Translations under genes and position numbers: made by a program
The notes under the pieces: generated by a model
Seen by the model: the letters and a program-made list of their open reading frames with translations, nothing else
Database searches by the model: none
What the model was told of the DNA's origin: nothing
Origin: Lachnospiraceae bacterium
GTDB lineage: Bacteria; Bacillota; Clostridia; Lachnospirales; Lachnospiraceae
Assembly (NCBI GenBank): GCA_017480195.1
Contig: JAFVBE010000016.1
Span: 1 to 64,000, forward strand
Direction: 5' to 3'
Length of the DNA: 64,000 bases
Part shown: positions 36,314 to 45,944 of the stretch, piece after piece
Layout of the letters: each line of letters starts with the position of its first letter
How positions within the stretch are numbered: the first letter of the stretch is position 1

Positions 36314-36388
36314 TAATAGTTAAAATCATAGTTTCGCTTGCGCGGCATATTGATTATAATATAATGTATATAAAGGGGTAATTTGATA

Positions 36389-36763
36389 ATGAAGATACAG
36401 GAATCTGCAGAAGATTACTTAGAAGCTATATTAATTATAGGCGAAAAAAAAGAGTTTGTGCGTGCCATAGATATAGTTAATCATCTTGGCATCTCCAAGC
36501 CAAGTGTAAGTGTTTATCTGAAAAACTTACGCGAAAATGGTTATGTATTGGTAAACGATAAAGGGCATCTATCCCTTACTAATGAAGGTATGGAAATCGC
36601 GCAGAAAATTTATGAACGACACAAAATATTATCGGCTATTCTCATTGCTTTAGGCGTAAAAGAGGAAATTGCTTTTAAAGATGCATGCAAGATTGAGCAC
36701 GACTTAAGCGATGAAACCTTTGATATCATCAAAAAACATTATTTGGAGATAAAAGATAAATAA
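36389..36763 (+). CDS. DtxR/MntR-family metal-dependent repressor
   Basis: 124 residues from the ATG at 36389. ESAEDYLEAILIIGE opens the winged helix; DIVNHLGISKPSVSVYLKNL is the recognition helix and DKGHLSLTNEGMEIAQKIYERH the dimerisation start. The RHKILSAILIALGVKEE and ACKIEHDLSDETFDII segments carry His/Glu/Cys residues typical of the metal sites. It lacks the SH3-like domain, as MntR-type members do. Its targets are not evident here; the divergent lipoprotein is one possibility. Confidence 0.88.
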   Translation: MKIQESAEDYLEAILIIGEKKEFVRAIDIVNHLGISKPSVSVYLKNLRENGYVLVNDKGHLSLTNEGMEIAQKIYERHKILSAILIALGVKEEIAFKDACKIEHDLSDETFDIIKKHYLEIKDK

Positions 36764-36767
36764 ATTT

Positions 36768-36840
36768 TAAGCACGGTAAGGGTGTGGCGGATACGACCAT
36801 TATCTTAAGAGTCATATCCACCACACCCTTACTGTGCTTA
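36768..36840. terminator. Long bidirectional hairpin between convergent genes
   Basis: TAAGCACGGTAAGGGTGTGG (36768-36787) pairs with CCACACCCTTACTGTGCTTA (36821-36840) with one mismatch, and the inner GCGGATACGAC/GTCATATCCAC extends it. It lies exactly between the stops of the DtxR-like gene and the acidic protein gene. Confidence 0.8.
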
Positions 36841-36844
36841 ATAT

Positions 36845-38146
36845 CTATCTTCCCTCAAGGAGTACATCTACATCATTTCTTCCATACTCGCAGAGGATTT
36901 TTCTGATTTCCTGTATCGTGTATTCGTCGGCATGTATTTCTATTTTATCAAAGAGCTTGTCAACATATCCACACCATTTCTCATATATTCTGATTAAATC
37001 CTGTGGTAACGGCTCTTTCTGCTTAGGCTGGTCTGTGTAATAATAATTGCCCTCCTGCATTATATCCTTGAGTGATACAGCCTTAGGCTTGATACCGTAT
37101 GCAATATATCTTATCTCCTCAGTTCTTACAAGTGCGCAGTCATACATTTCAATTAGTAAATCGTCTATGCAGTCCTTAGGCAGATTGAAATAATGATAAT
37201 ACATCTCAGCGGTCTTATAAGAAGGTTTTTCCATAACATCCATCTTATTATACCAATAAAAATCCTCGTCACTTGATACCGTAGATTTCTTCGGTGCCTT
37301 CTTCTTGTATTTGTCAAGCTCATCACCAACTCCGAACAACACCTCCGAGTTATTAGAGTTGCTATGCATAACATTCTCGGATAATGCCTGCGCTTCCTTG
37401 ACAGAAGCAATAAGTGCCTCATCGGATAATTTGTCATCCTCGTAAACAGGCGCAAATGCTGAATCTGAATAGTCACCTAATTCATCTGCGAATACAGCCG
37501 GTATCTCATCAACAGTCTGTTCAACATCAGCCTCTTCCTCTAATATTGACTGTTCTTCTGCGGAATCCCGATCTTCCTCATCAGTTAAGGTTTCAGCAGC
37601 AGGATGTACATCAGCTTCATTCTTATTCTCAGATATTTCATCTAATAAGCTATCTAAATCAATCTCGTCATTTGCTTCGTTGGCTAATACCTCTGATGAT
37701 ATATCAGTTTTTTTATCAGCGTCCTCGCTATATGTGGATTTATTATCTTCGGCGTTACTATCAGATTTCGAAGTCTCTTCGGCTGCAGATTCATCAATTC
37801 CGTCATCAGTCTCATCATCTATATCAGAAACCGTCTCGTCGTCAGATGCCTCTTTATATGCCTCGTTGAAGATGTCATCCTCATCATCGACATTATCACT
37901 GTAGCTGTCATCATCATTCTCTGTCTGTGCTTCATCATATTCGTTTATATCCTCTGAATCACCATCGTCATAGTCCTCGTACGAGGCTTCATTCTCTGCA
38001 AATGAGGCCGTATCATAATCCTCATCATAGTCCTCATCTGTATCCTTCTTCTTAGTGAATATCAGAACCAAGGTCAGAATAATAAGTAGAAGAAACAGCA
38101 ATCCCAATACACCAAGAAATATTATTGAAACCATTGAATTACTCAT
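36845..38146 (-). CDS. Membrane-anchored acidic protein of unknown function
   Basis: 433 residues. An N-terminal helix (IIFLGVLGLLFLLLIILTL) is followed by KKKD and a roughly 230-residue stretch dominated by Asp, Glu and Ser, probably disordered on the cytoplasmic side. The C-terminal 140 residues form a compact domain (KMDVMEKPSYKTAEMYYHYF, DCALVRTEEIRYIAYGIKP, LPQDLIRIYEKWCGYVDKL). No family recognised. The strongly acidic middle could mimic nucleic acid or act as a spacer. It is convergent with the regulator upstream and divergent from gltX. Confidence 0.65.
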   Translation of the reverse strand: MSNSMVSIIFLGVLGLLFLLLIILTLVLIFTKKKDTDEDYDEDYDTASFAENEASYEDYDDGDSEDINEYDEAQTENDDDSYSDNVDDEDDIFNEAYKEASDDETVSDIDDETDDGIDESAAEETSKSDSNAEDNKSTYSEDADKKTDISSEVLANEANDEIDLDSLLDEISENKNEADVHPAAETLTDEEDRDSAEEQSILEEEADVEQTVDEIPAVFADELGDYSDSAFAPVYEDDKLSDEALIASVKEAQALSENVMHSNSNNSEVLFGVGDELDKYKKKAPKKSTVSSDEDFYWYNKMDVMEKPSYKTAEMYYHYFNLPKDCIDDLLIEMYDCALVRTEEIRYIAYGIKPKAVSLKDIMQEGNYYYTDQPKQKEPLPQDLIRIYEKWCGYVDKLFDKIEIHADEYTIQEIRKILCEYGRNDVDVLLEGR

Positions 38147-38250
38147 ATCGTATGTACCAGCTTTCGTTTTTTATATAAATCATATAGTATAATCATATTT
38201 AACTCGCATATTTAAGTATACTAAAAAAATTCAGAATAATCAATATTGTG

Positions 38251-38279
38251 TTGTAAATTGATTTTTACTTTGTTATAAT
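38251..38279 (+). promoter_or_regulatory. Promoter of gltX
   Basis: TTGTAA (38251-38256), 17-base spacer, TATAAT (38274-38279), 36 bases before the ATG. A GGGAGAGG ribosome site follows. Confidence 0.75.
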
Positions 38280-38315
38280 TTGTTAATGAATTTATGAGAT
38301 GGGAGAGGCTTTAAA

Positions 38316-39764
38316 ATGGCAAAAATAAGAACAAGATTTGCACCAAGCCCGACAGGCAGAATGCATGTAGGAAATTTAAGAACAGCACTTTATGCGTATC
38401 TTATCGCGAAGCATGAGGACGGTGACTTCATACTTAGAATAGAGGACACCGATCAGGCGCGTGAGGTAGACGGTGCGGTAGATATCATATACAGAACACT
38501 TGAGAAGACAGGACTTAAGCATGACGAAGGTCCTGATAAGGACGGTGGCTACGGTCCTTATATCCAGAGTGAAAGGCAGAAAAAAGGCATATATATCGAG
38601 TATGCCAAGAAGCTTATAGACAAGGGTGAGGCATATTACTGCTTCTGTGACGAGGAAAGACTTAACAGCCTTACCACAGAGCTTGAGGGCAAGACCATAA
38701 GCCGATATGACAAGCACTGCCTGCACCTTTCCAAGGAAGAGGTTGAGGCTAATCTTGCGTCAGGCAAGCCTTATGTTATAAGACAGAACAATCCGACTGA
38801 GGGCACAACCACATTTAAGGATGAATTATACGGAGATATAACTGTATCAAATGAAGAGTTAGACGATATGATACTGATAAAATCCGACGGCTTCCCAACC
38901 TATAATTTTGCAAATGTTGTGGATGACCATCTTATGAATATTACCCATGTTGTAAGGGGAAATGAGTATCTGTCCTCTTCTCCTAAATACAACAGATTAT
39001 ACGAGGCTTTCGGCTGGGAGGTTCCAACCTATATTCACTGTCCTCTTATAACTGACGAGGAGCACAAGAAGCTAAGTAAGCGTTCCGGTCATTCTTCCTT
39101 TGAGGATTTACTCGAGCAGGGATTTCTGACAGAAACCATTGTCAATTTCGTGGCACTGCTTGGCTGGTGTCCTGAGGATAACAGGGAGATTTACTCTCTT
39201 GATGAATTGGTGAAGGCTTTTAATTATAAGAATATGTCCAAGTCTCCCGCCGTGCTTGATATGACTAAGCTTAAATGGATGAATGGCGAATATATCAAGG
39301 CTATGGATGACGACAGATTCTATGAGATGGCACTTCCGTATATAAAAGAGGTTATCACTAAGGATTTGGATTTTAAGAAGATTGCTCAGATGGTTAAGAC
39401 TCGTATTGAAATCTTCCCTGATATTAAGGAGCAGATTGATTTCTTTGAAAAAGTACCGGAGTATTCCGTTGACCTTTACACTCATAAGAAGATGAAGACC
39501 AATGCAGAGAATTCTCTTACACTTTTGAATGAGATTCTCCCTGTACTTGAGGCACAGGAAGCTTTTGATAATGATTCTCTCTTCGAAGTTCTTAAGGCTT
39601 TCGGAGAGGAACATGAATATAAGACAGGCTTTGTTATGTGGCCGCTTAGAACTGCCGTATCCGGCAAGCAGGCAACTCCGGGTGGAGCTACCGAGCTCAT
39701 GTCTATACTTGGTAAGGAAGAGACGCTTGCACGTATAAAAGCAGCGATTGAGAAGTTAAGCTAA
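38316..39764 (+). CDS. gltX: Glutamyl-tRNA synthetase
   Basis: 482 residues. The HIGH-type motif is [17 protein letters not shown] and the second class I motif is [10 protein letters not shown]. The zinc-type segment reads [11 protein letters not shown]. The C-terminal anticodon domain ends with [14 protein letters not shown]. It charges tRNA-Glu and may be non-discriminating toward tRNA-Gln, since gatCAB is encoded at 57629-60838 and no GlnRS is seen in the window. The stop codon overlaps that of the convergent YoaK-like gene by four bases (CTAA). Confidence 0.97.
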   Translation: MAKIRTRFAPSPTGRMHVGNLRTALYAYLIAKHEDGDFILRIEDTDQAREVDGAVDIIYRTLEKTGLKHDEGPDKDGGYGPYIQSERQKKGIYIEYAKKLIDKGEAYYCFCDEERLNSLTTELEGKTISRYDKHCLHLSKEEVEANLASGKPYVIRQNNPTEGTTTFKDELYGDITVSNEELDDMILIKSDGFPTYNFANVVDDHLMNITHVVRGNEYLSSSPKYNRLYEAFGWEVPTYIHCPLITDEEHKKLSKRSGHSSFEDLLEQGFLTETIVNFVALLGWCPEDNREIYSLDELVKAFNYKNMSKSPAVLDMTKLKWMNGEYIKAMDDDRFYEMALPYIKEVITKDLDFKKIAQMVKTRIEIFPDIKEQIDFFEKVPEYSVDLYTHKKMKTNAENSLTLLNEILPVLEAQEAFDNDSLFEVLKAFGEEHEYKTGFVMWPLRTAVSGKQATPGGATELMSILGKEETLARIKAAIEKLS

Positions 39765-40477
39765 TGCCCCTGTGGCTTTTGGCTTAACCTTTCGCTCTCT
39801 GCTCCCATATCTGCGCGGGACATTATGACAAATGCTATGACAAGCGGTATTAATGCAAGCCAGATAGCTTTTTCTTTGAGGTATGGACACACTACTGTAA
39901 GAGCTATTCCGCCTAACAGGAATGCTGCGACCATACGAAAATGCTTCCATACTCTTGACCACGCTTCTGCTTCTTTTTTGTCCAATGCCTTTGAAAGCCA
40001 GACACCTATCTGCCTTATATGGTTGGTCAGGAAGGTTGTAGCCATAGGTATACCTTCCGCCTGCCGAAAGGTGTTATACTGCATGGAACATATGAAATTA
40101 ATCATAACCTGAACAATCTGAACCGGTATACTAAGAGGAAGAAATCCAATAACCAAAAGTACAATAATCTCAAATCCTATAAGATATGTATCCCATCTTA
40201 GAAGATGTATAGCCCTTACCTTAAGCGGCATCATCTCTGAAATCAAAGCTCCGGCTATATATGCACTAATCGGAATAAGATAATAAATTGCCTTGCCGAA
40301 TTCACCCTTACCAAATGATATCGCCATCAATACAACATTTGCAGTCTGCGCATTACAGAACACCCCACCTCGAAGATTAAATGTATATGCGCCCATCATC
40401 CCTGCCACACAAATCAACAATTCAAATATATAATATTTTTCACAAGTAAGGTATTTAATCGACTTCTCACCATCCAT
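39761..40477 (-). CDS. YoaK-like (DUF1275) membrane protein
   Basis: 238 residues with about six helices. The segment [25 protein letters not shown] and the [20 protein letters not shown] stretch are characteristic of YoaK/DUF1275 proteins, of unknown transport or signalling role. A ribosome site AGGAGT precedes the ATG. It is convergent with gltX and shares its stop region; upstream of it lies a noncoding stretch holding a long palindrome. Confidence 0.9.
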   Translation of the reverse strand: MDGEKSIKYLTCEKYYIFELLICVAGMMGAYTFNLRGGVFCNAQTANVVLMAISFGKGEFGKAIYYLIPISAYIAGALISEMMPLKVRAIHLLRWDTYLIGFEIIVLLVIGFLPLSIPVQIVQVMINFICSMQYNTFRQAEGIPMATTFLTNHIRQIGVWLSKALDKKEAEAWSRVWKHFRMVAAFLLGGIALTVVCPYLKEKAIWLALIPLVIAFVIMSRADMGAESERLSQKPQGH

Positions 40478-40604
40478 AAAATGTTACTCCTGTTATCTCA
40501 GCCTAAAATCACTATACAAATTTGCTCAATCGTCAATATATTACCTTTTGTGCTCAGATTTGTCAAACATACCGCCTCTCAATACCACCATACACGCGCA
40601 GCGT

Positions 40605-40887
40605 GTCGGATATATAGGGGTGTGGATTGGCTGTGGAGGTATACATTTATCGATAGGCGCAGGGGTTATGGGTTTGCAAGAGAACCATATAAAAACGTGA
40701 GCACTTAAAGAAAAAGGATAGGGACATATTTTGCGAAAAGCAATTATATGTTCCTATCCTTTTGATTTTAGTGTCTCCTACGTTTTTATCTGAGCGAGAG
40801 CGCGTTCTCGGCAAACCCTTATAACACCGAAGCCTTTAGATAAAGGCATACCTCCATTGCCAAGCCACACCATTCTATATATCCGAC
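40605..40887. repeat. 283-bp near-palindromic repeat element (family A, copy 2)
   Basis: GTCGGATATATAG at 40605 is inverted at 40875-40887, and the arms stay alignable (roughly four in five bases by eye) inward to a central hairpin of AAAAGGATAGGrACATAT and its complement with a loop near 40740. One arm carries TGAGCGAGAGCG (40791-40802), the reverse complement of CGCTCTCGCTCA in copy 1, followed on the minus strand by ACGTAG and ACTAA at similar spacing. The right end abuts the stop of the GGDEF-EAL gene. The rest of the 410-base gap (40478-40604) shows no gene. Confidence 0.85.
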
Positions 40888-42819
40888 CTAAGATGCCTTA
40901 TTGATAAGCTGCATAAATTCCTTATCAGACACAGCCTTGGAGTAATACCAGCCCTGCATATAATGACAGCCTATATTAGCCAACTGGTCTTTTTGCTCCT
41001 CGGTCTCAACGCCCTCTGCAACAATCATATATTGAAGTGCATTTAGCATCTTGATTGTATATTCTAAGGTAATACCTGCCTTAATATTCTCGAAGGCATC
41101 CCATACGATAAACTTATCAATCTTAATAATATGGAAAGGCATATGGTTAATATAATCAAGGTTAGAATAACCTGAACCATAATCATCAAGAGAGAATGTC
41201 AATCCGTATTCCACAAGCTTCTCTATATTATTATTAACAACATCTGATGCACCAACCATATTCGCTGTCTCAGTAATCTCGATATTGATTTGAGAAGGCT
41301 TCACATCATACTTCTCCATAATCTCAATAATCTTTTTATAATAATCCGGCTGTTGAAGCTGTACCGGACTTATATTAACCTCGATATACTCTATATCAGT
41401 TTCAGCAAGATTATTATCTCTTATGAATTGGCAGACCATCTTAAAAATCAGATTGCCCATAGATATTATAAGACCGTTCTTCTCTGCAAGCGGTATAAAA
41501 ATCTCAGGTGATATCCATCCCAACTGCTCATCATTAATTCTGACTAAGGCTTCGGCTGAATTATATTTATTCTTTTCAATCGAGAAAATCGGCTGATAGT
41601 AAACCATAAGCTCCTCTCTGTCTATAGCAAGCTTAACCGCCTTCTCAATCTCTTTTTCACTTCTTAACTTATCAACTTCAAGCTCACTCGCCTTAGATAT
41701 ACCACCCTTATTAGTCTTCTTAACCATAGCCATGGAGTAATCCATTATCTCAATGAGGTTACCGTAATTACTTGCATCCTCAGGGCACTTAAAACAGCAT
41801 ATTGACGCAGACATCATCGCGCCTACTGTGGAATCTGTGTACCATGGATGCTTGAACCTTGCCTGAATAGTCTCAGCCATAGCATATATCTTATCCTCAT
41901 CTGTCTCCTGACATATAACTGCGAACTGGTCAGAGCCATATTCAAATACCAGCTCGGCGCCGTCCACCTGTCGTATATAATTACCAACCTGAATAAGCAG
42001 ATTATCTCCGTTATCTACACCAAAGGTCTTATTAATGTATTTGAAATCATCCATGGCGATGAACAAAATCGAGAACTCATTATGATTGTCGAATCTGATA
42101 TTCAGACATTCTCTCATACAGTCCTTATTGTAAAGATTGGTCAGATTATCAAGATAAATAGCAGGATTAAATATATAATTGTATAAGGTGAGTGCTACAA
42201 GTGCAAAACCAAATGTAAGAAGGGATATTGTAAATGCAAGCTGTACCACGAACATTGATGAACCAAATAATACACTTACTATAAGCATAACTGCCTTTGC
42301 ATTTGATATTTCTGCCCTTTTCTTCAGGACAACTCCAATGCTGGTTACAATGGTGGACAAAGACAGCAGTGCATAAAAGCCTCCAAAAGCGCCTACTTCA
42401 TAACTGTCCCCATAGAAGTAAAAACCAATTTGGGTAAAAGGAGTAAGAATGTCAATTATAAATGTTAATACCAGAACAGTATCAAGAAAAAATCTAATGC
42501 GTCTTTGATGTTTTTTCTCAACTCTCAGATAAACCATTAGGAAGCTCGCATAAACAACAGAGATAATACTTGCGAGGAAGGAATACAGACTCATAAGAAG
42601 ATTAAAGCCCAATTCTCCTATCACATTCATTCTTGCAAGCTCAACTGCCATAACCTCACTTAAGGCACACAAGAAAATCGAAATAATAAACTTGACAAAA
42701 AATGCAGATACATCTATAGGTATCCTCTTCTTGTCAAAATACCATATCAAAAGCAATATACATATAAGCATTGCTGCATAATCAAATGTTAGATTCCATC
42801 CATGGAGTGTTATATTCAT
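40888..42819 (-). CDS. Membrane GGDEF-EAL protein, likely c-di-GMP phosphodiesterase
   Basis: 643 residues from the ATG at 42819. About seven helices form the N-terminal half to residue 225. The GGDEF-like domain has FEYGSDQFAVI, with GSDQF in place of GGDEF, so cyclase activity is unlikely. The EAL domain keeps SAEALVRI, EVNISPVQLQ, EITETANM, DDYGSGYSN, IKIDKFIV and EGVETEEQ, all catalytic positions. It should degrade c-di-GMP made for example by the enzyme at 16710-19253. A G9 tract lies just before the start codon. A palindromic element abuts its stop. Confidence 0.93.
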   Translation of the reverse strand: MNITLHGWNLTFDYAAMLICILLLIWYFDKKRIPIDVSAFFVKFIISIFLCALSEVMAVELARMNVIGELGFNLLMSLYSFLASIISVVYASFLMVYLRVEKKHQRRIRFFLDTVLVLTFIIDILTPFTQIGFYFYGDSYEVGAFGGFYALLSLSTIVTSIGVVLKKRAEISNAKAVMLIVSVLFGSSMFVVQLAFTISLLTFGFALVALTLYNYIFNPAIYLDNLTNLYNKDCMRECLNIRFDNHNEFSILFIAMDDFKYINKTFGVDNGDNLLIQVGNYIRQVDGAELVFEYGSDQFAVICQETDEDKIYAMAETIQARFKHPWYTDSTVGAMMSASICCFKCPEDASNYGNLIEIMDYSMAMVKKTNKGGISKASELEVDKLRSEKEIEKAVKLAIDREELMVYYQPIFSIEKNKYNSAEALVRINDEQLGWISPEIFIPLAEKNGLIISMGNLIFKMVCQFIRDNNLAETDIEYIEVNISPVQLQQPDYYKKIIEIMEKYDVKPSQINIEITETANMVGASDVVNNNIEKLVEYGLTFSLDDYGSGYSNLDYINHMPFHIIKIDKFIVWDAFENIKAGITLEYTIKMLNALQYMIVAEGVETEEQKDQLANIGCHYMQGWYYSKAVSDKEFMQLINKAS

Positions 42820-42829
42820 CCTTTTTATA

Positions 42830-42838
42830 CCCCCCCCC
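42830..42838 (-). repeat. G9 homopolymer tract in the translation-start region of the EAL gene
   Basis: Nine C on the plus strand (42830-42838), nine G on the coding strand, ending 11 bases before the ATG at 42819, where the ribosome site should be. Slippage could alter the spacing of the site. Confidence 0.75.
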
Positions 42839-42860
42839 GCCAATTTTTCGGGGAAATAAT

Positions 42861-43805
42861 CTATTCGAGCCAGACATTAAGGTCTAAATCAATATTAATA
42901 CCCGGTACATGACCTTCATCGGTATATTGCCAGCCTACATAGAGATATGGAAAATCCGGCTGATTGGCATACTGTGCCAGCCATAATCTATAATTTCCAA
43001 CTCTACTCATGTCAAGCTGCTGTACAAACCAATTACGGTTTGAATACACCAAAGGTTCATAGCCTGCATTTTCTATTGTCTCACAGAAACCAACAATCGC
43101 ATCCGTGCGGGTTTCTATGCTTAGTCCTTCCGTCCTTGCATCATCTGCGTAAATCATTTCTGTATCAATAATTATTGGTCCATCAAGACCATGTTCGCGT
43201 GCTGCTGATATAGCGAACTGTGCTTCTTCTACACCCTCTTCGTAATTAATAGCCTGCGAGAAGAAATAAACTCCTATGTCAAAGCCTGCTTCCTTAGCAC
43301 CTTCAACATGGCTTTCAAACATCGCATCCTCTGCAATCGCTCCGGTTCCATATCCACGATAACCGACTCTGATAAGAGCGGTATCCACACCTGCAGTCTT
43401 TAGAGCTTCCCAATCAACATTCTCCTGATAAGAAGACACATCTACTGCTATATGAGATATTTTACCCGCACTACCATCATGGTAATACATAAAATCATCA
43501 TCTTCTATGAAAAAACTATCTGGTTCGTAGTCGTTTCGGGGAACATTTGAAGGAATTTTATAATATTCGTAGTCCGGATACTGACCGACCAAAACATAAC
43601 TGGCTCTTGCAAAGGACCAGTAATTCCCTTCAATTATAGTTTTTTCAAAGCCGGATTCAAGTGTCCATTCACGATCATCGACACTTGTTTCTGTAAATGT
43701 CGGATATGTCTTATTCGCATTTACAGTTATAATTATAAGAGCTATTGCAGCTATGATAATGAGGGGTATTATTATAGCCATAATTCTCTTAGCATGTACA
43801 TTCAT
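42861..43805 (-). CDS. Membrane-anchored GH25 lysozyme
   Basis: 314 residues. An N-terminal helix (IIPLIIIAAIALIIITV) anchors it outside the cell. The GH25 domain begins near residue 118: HIAVDVSSYQENVDWEAL with the catalytic Asp, VGYRGYGTGAIAEDAMF, FDIGVYFFSQAI, DGPIIIDTEMIY with Asp-x-Glu, and WLAQYANQPDFPYLYVGWQY at the end. It should cleave the glycan of peptidoglycan. It is in line with the ABC transporter genes upstream and the EAL gene downstream (41-base gap). Confidence 0.92.
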   Translation of the reverse strand: MNVHAKRIMAIIIPLIIIAAIALIIITVNANKTYPTFTETSVDDREWTLESGFEKTIIEGNYWSFARASYVLVGQYPDYEYYKIPSNVPRNDYEPDSFFIEDDDFMYYHDGSAGKISHIAVDVSSYQENVDWEALKTAGVDTALIRVGYRGYGTGAIAEDAMFESHVEGAKEAGFDIGVYFFSQAINYEEGVEEAQFAISAAREHGLDGPIIIDTEMIYADDARTEGLSIETRTDAIVGFCETIENAGYEPLVYSNRNWFVQQLDMSRVGNYRLWLAQYANQPDFPYLYVGWQYTDEGHVPGINIDLDLNVWLE

Positions 43806-43878
43806 TTAAACATTTATCTCCACGCACAACATTGCTATATGTAGCGTAACATATTTACATAATAATCTCAAGAAAAAT

Positions 43879-45942
43879 TTACAATTTATTCATAATTTTT
43901 TTATTATTTTTTAAATTAATTATCATCGCACCAATTACTATAAAACATACACCCAATATAAATAATATAATCAAATCAAAAAATGAGTTCACATTGCCGA
44001 AAGTCTTTGAGACCACCTTATAATAAAATGATGGATAATAAAGCGACAGACAGGATATAGCATTATTTGTAAAATGCATTACCATGCCCGGTATAATACT
44101 TCCTGATTTATGGACAGCATAACATATTACACACCCTAAAAATGCAGTAGTAACAAATCTAACAATGCTCATATGATATATGCCAAATAAGGCAGAAGAA
44201 ATAAGTATTGCCATAACCGGCTTTAATTTTTTCTCAAGCGCTGTAAATACATAGCCTCTGAACAGCATCTCCTCGCAGAATGCTGGGATTATGGCAACCA
44301 CAAGAAGCATCGACCATATATTATCTCCAATCAGAGAATTCTGTAATTCACTCGCATCTGCTGCACTCTCAGGGAATATTGCACCTATTATCGAAGATAG
44401 AAATACACCAACTACTATCGCACCGATAATCATAATTAATCCGCCTGCAACATATCTTGGACTACATTTTCTTAATCTAAATGACTTCTTTAAATCCTTT
44501 TTGGTATATATTGCAGCAGCAAGCGGAATTAAAAGCACAATAAACTGTGTGCCAAGCACTCCATAATAACCAAGCTTAAGCTGTATTGCACCGCCAATAT
44601 ATATCATGGCAACCAAAGTGACAGCAAGTACTAAAACCACATCACCTAATTCAGCCACTCCGCCACTCTTTAAATTCTTTCTTCTCTCAAATATCTGAAC
44701 ACCGCCTGCCGATTCTCCGAAAAGTATCGCCTCGCTGTTATATATCTTCCCTAAGAAAAGTATGGCTATTATGCCATAAAGAACATTGCTTATAAGTACT
44801 ATAAAAACAGATGTTGCATCAAAATTAAAAGACAATAAGTCTCTTATCAGAAAGCAGATATTCGTAACCGGTATAAGCGCCACATTATTAGTCAGCTTCA
44901 CATTTGGTATGAACGACACGAAGGATGCAAACATCACCACTAACGAAAGCGGTGTGATGTAATTATTGGCCTCCTTGTAGCTTTTTGCAAGTGCTGTTAC
45001 ACACATTGACACAGCACTTATAAATATGGCAAACGCTAATATACAGAGTATGCATATAATTATAGCAGGTGCAAACTTTGAAAGCCTTACGCCACCACTG
45101 TTTGACATATAGCTGCTTGCCATATTGTACATATAAACCCCTACACCGCCTAAAGAAATAATATTTAGAAATGATGATATAATACCTATAGTCGCTACCA
45201 CAAGGAATTTGCTCACTATTATCTCAGTATTGGACACCGGCAGAGTAAGCAGGGTCTCAAGTGTACCTCTCTCCCTCTCACCTGCAGTAGTATCTATAGC
45301 AGGATACATTGTGCCCATAAGAAGGCTTACAATTAAAAGAAACGGAAGTATACTCGCCATAAGACTTCCCGCCGTCTCCTCATTAGTTGAGTTGTCCATA
45401 AATGTAATTGCTACCGGATTAAGTATACTGTCTGCATCGATATCAATATCTGTAAGCTTATTATATTTTTCTATATTAGCCCTGCTCATATCTTCTGAAT
45501 AGTCTTTAAGAAAATCAGATACCCTGTCTGCAGCATAGCCGGAATTTGTCACAGAAGAAAGATAATATATATAAAAATATTCCTTATCAAATTTGCGCTC
45601 TATCTTCACATAAGCATCTATGTCTTCATTTGCGAGTGCTTCTTCAGGGTTCTTGATGTATTCAAATTCGGATACTATTACAAGAGAGTAATCCTCAAGG
45701 CTATATCCCGTAAACAGCGACTCCCAATAACTAATATTATTATCTTCCTCATCAAATAATGCAATCTTATATTTATGTTCAGACATGCTTGTGCTGATAC
45801 CTGTCATTACCTGAAGACTTACAATGATAAGCAGCGGATATAAAATAATCGGCACAACTATCATCATAATAACTGTCTTCTTATCCCTTAAGACATCAAG
45901 CAGTTCTTTCTTATATAGGCTTTTGATAATCCGCATATTCAT
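43879..45942 (-). CDS. ABC-2 permease fused to a CPBP intramembrane protease domain
   Basis: 687 residues. The first 420 or so are a NatB-like ABC-2 permease: an N-terminal helix, a long extracytoplasmic loop (residues 50-180), and a set of helices with TAGERERGTLETLLTLPV. The C-terminal part is a CPBP (CAAX-type) protease domain with EEMLFRGYVF near 557, FGIYHMS and the downstream VMHFTNNAI, the expected Glu-Glu, Arg and His residues. It starts two bases after the ATPase stop, so the two form one exporter. Substrate unknown; sodium export or peptide release are possibilities. Confidence 0.88.
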   Translation of the reverse strand: MNMRIIKSLYKKELLDVLRDKKTVIMMIVVPIILYPLLIIVSLQVMTGISTSMSEHKYKIALFDEEDNNISYWESLFTGYSLEDYSLVIVSEFEYIKNPEEALANEDIDAYVKIERKFDKEYFYIYYLSSVTNSGYAADRVSDFLKDYSEDMSRANIEKYNKLTDIDIDADSILNPVAITFMDNSTNEETAGSLMASILPFLLIVSLLMGTMYPAIDTTAGERERGTLETLLTLPVSNTEIIVSKFLVVATIGIISSFLNIISLGGVGVYMYNMASSYMSNSGGVRLSKFAPAIIICILCILAFAIFISAVSMCVTALAKSYKEANNYITPLSLVVMFASFVSFIPNVKLTNNVALIPVTNICFLIRDLLSFNFDATSVFIVLISNVLYGIIAILFLGKIYNSEAILFGESAGGVQIFERRKNLKSGGVAELGDVVLVLAVTLVAMIYIGGAIQLKLGYYGVLGTQFIVLLIPLAAAIYTKKDLKKSFRLRKCSPRYVAGGLIMIIGAIVVGVFLSSIIGAIFPESAADASELQNSLIGDNIWSMLLVVAIIPAFCEEMLFRGYVFTALEKKLKPVMAILISSALFGIYHMSIVRFVTTAFLGCVICYAVHKSGSIIPGMVMHFTNNAISCLSLYYPSFYYKVVSKTFGNVNSFFDLIILFILGVCFIVIGAMIINLKNNKKIMNKL

Positions 45943-45944
45943 AT

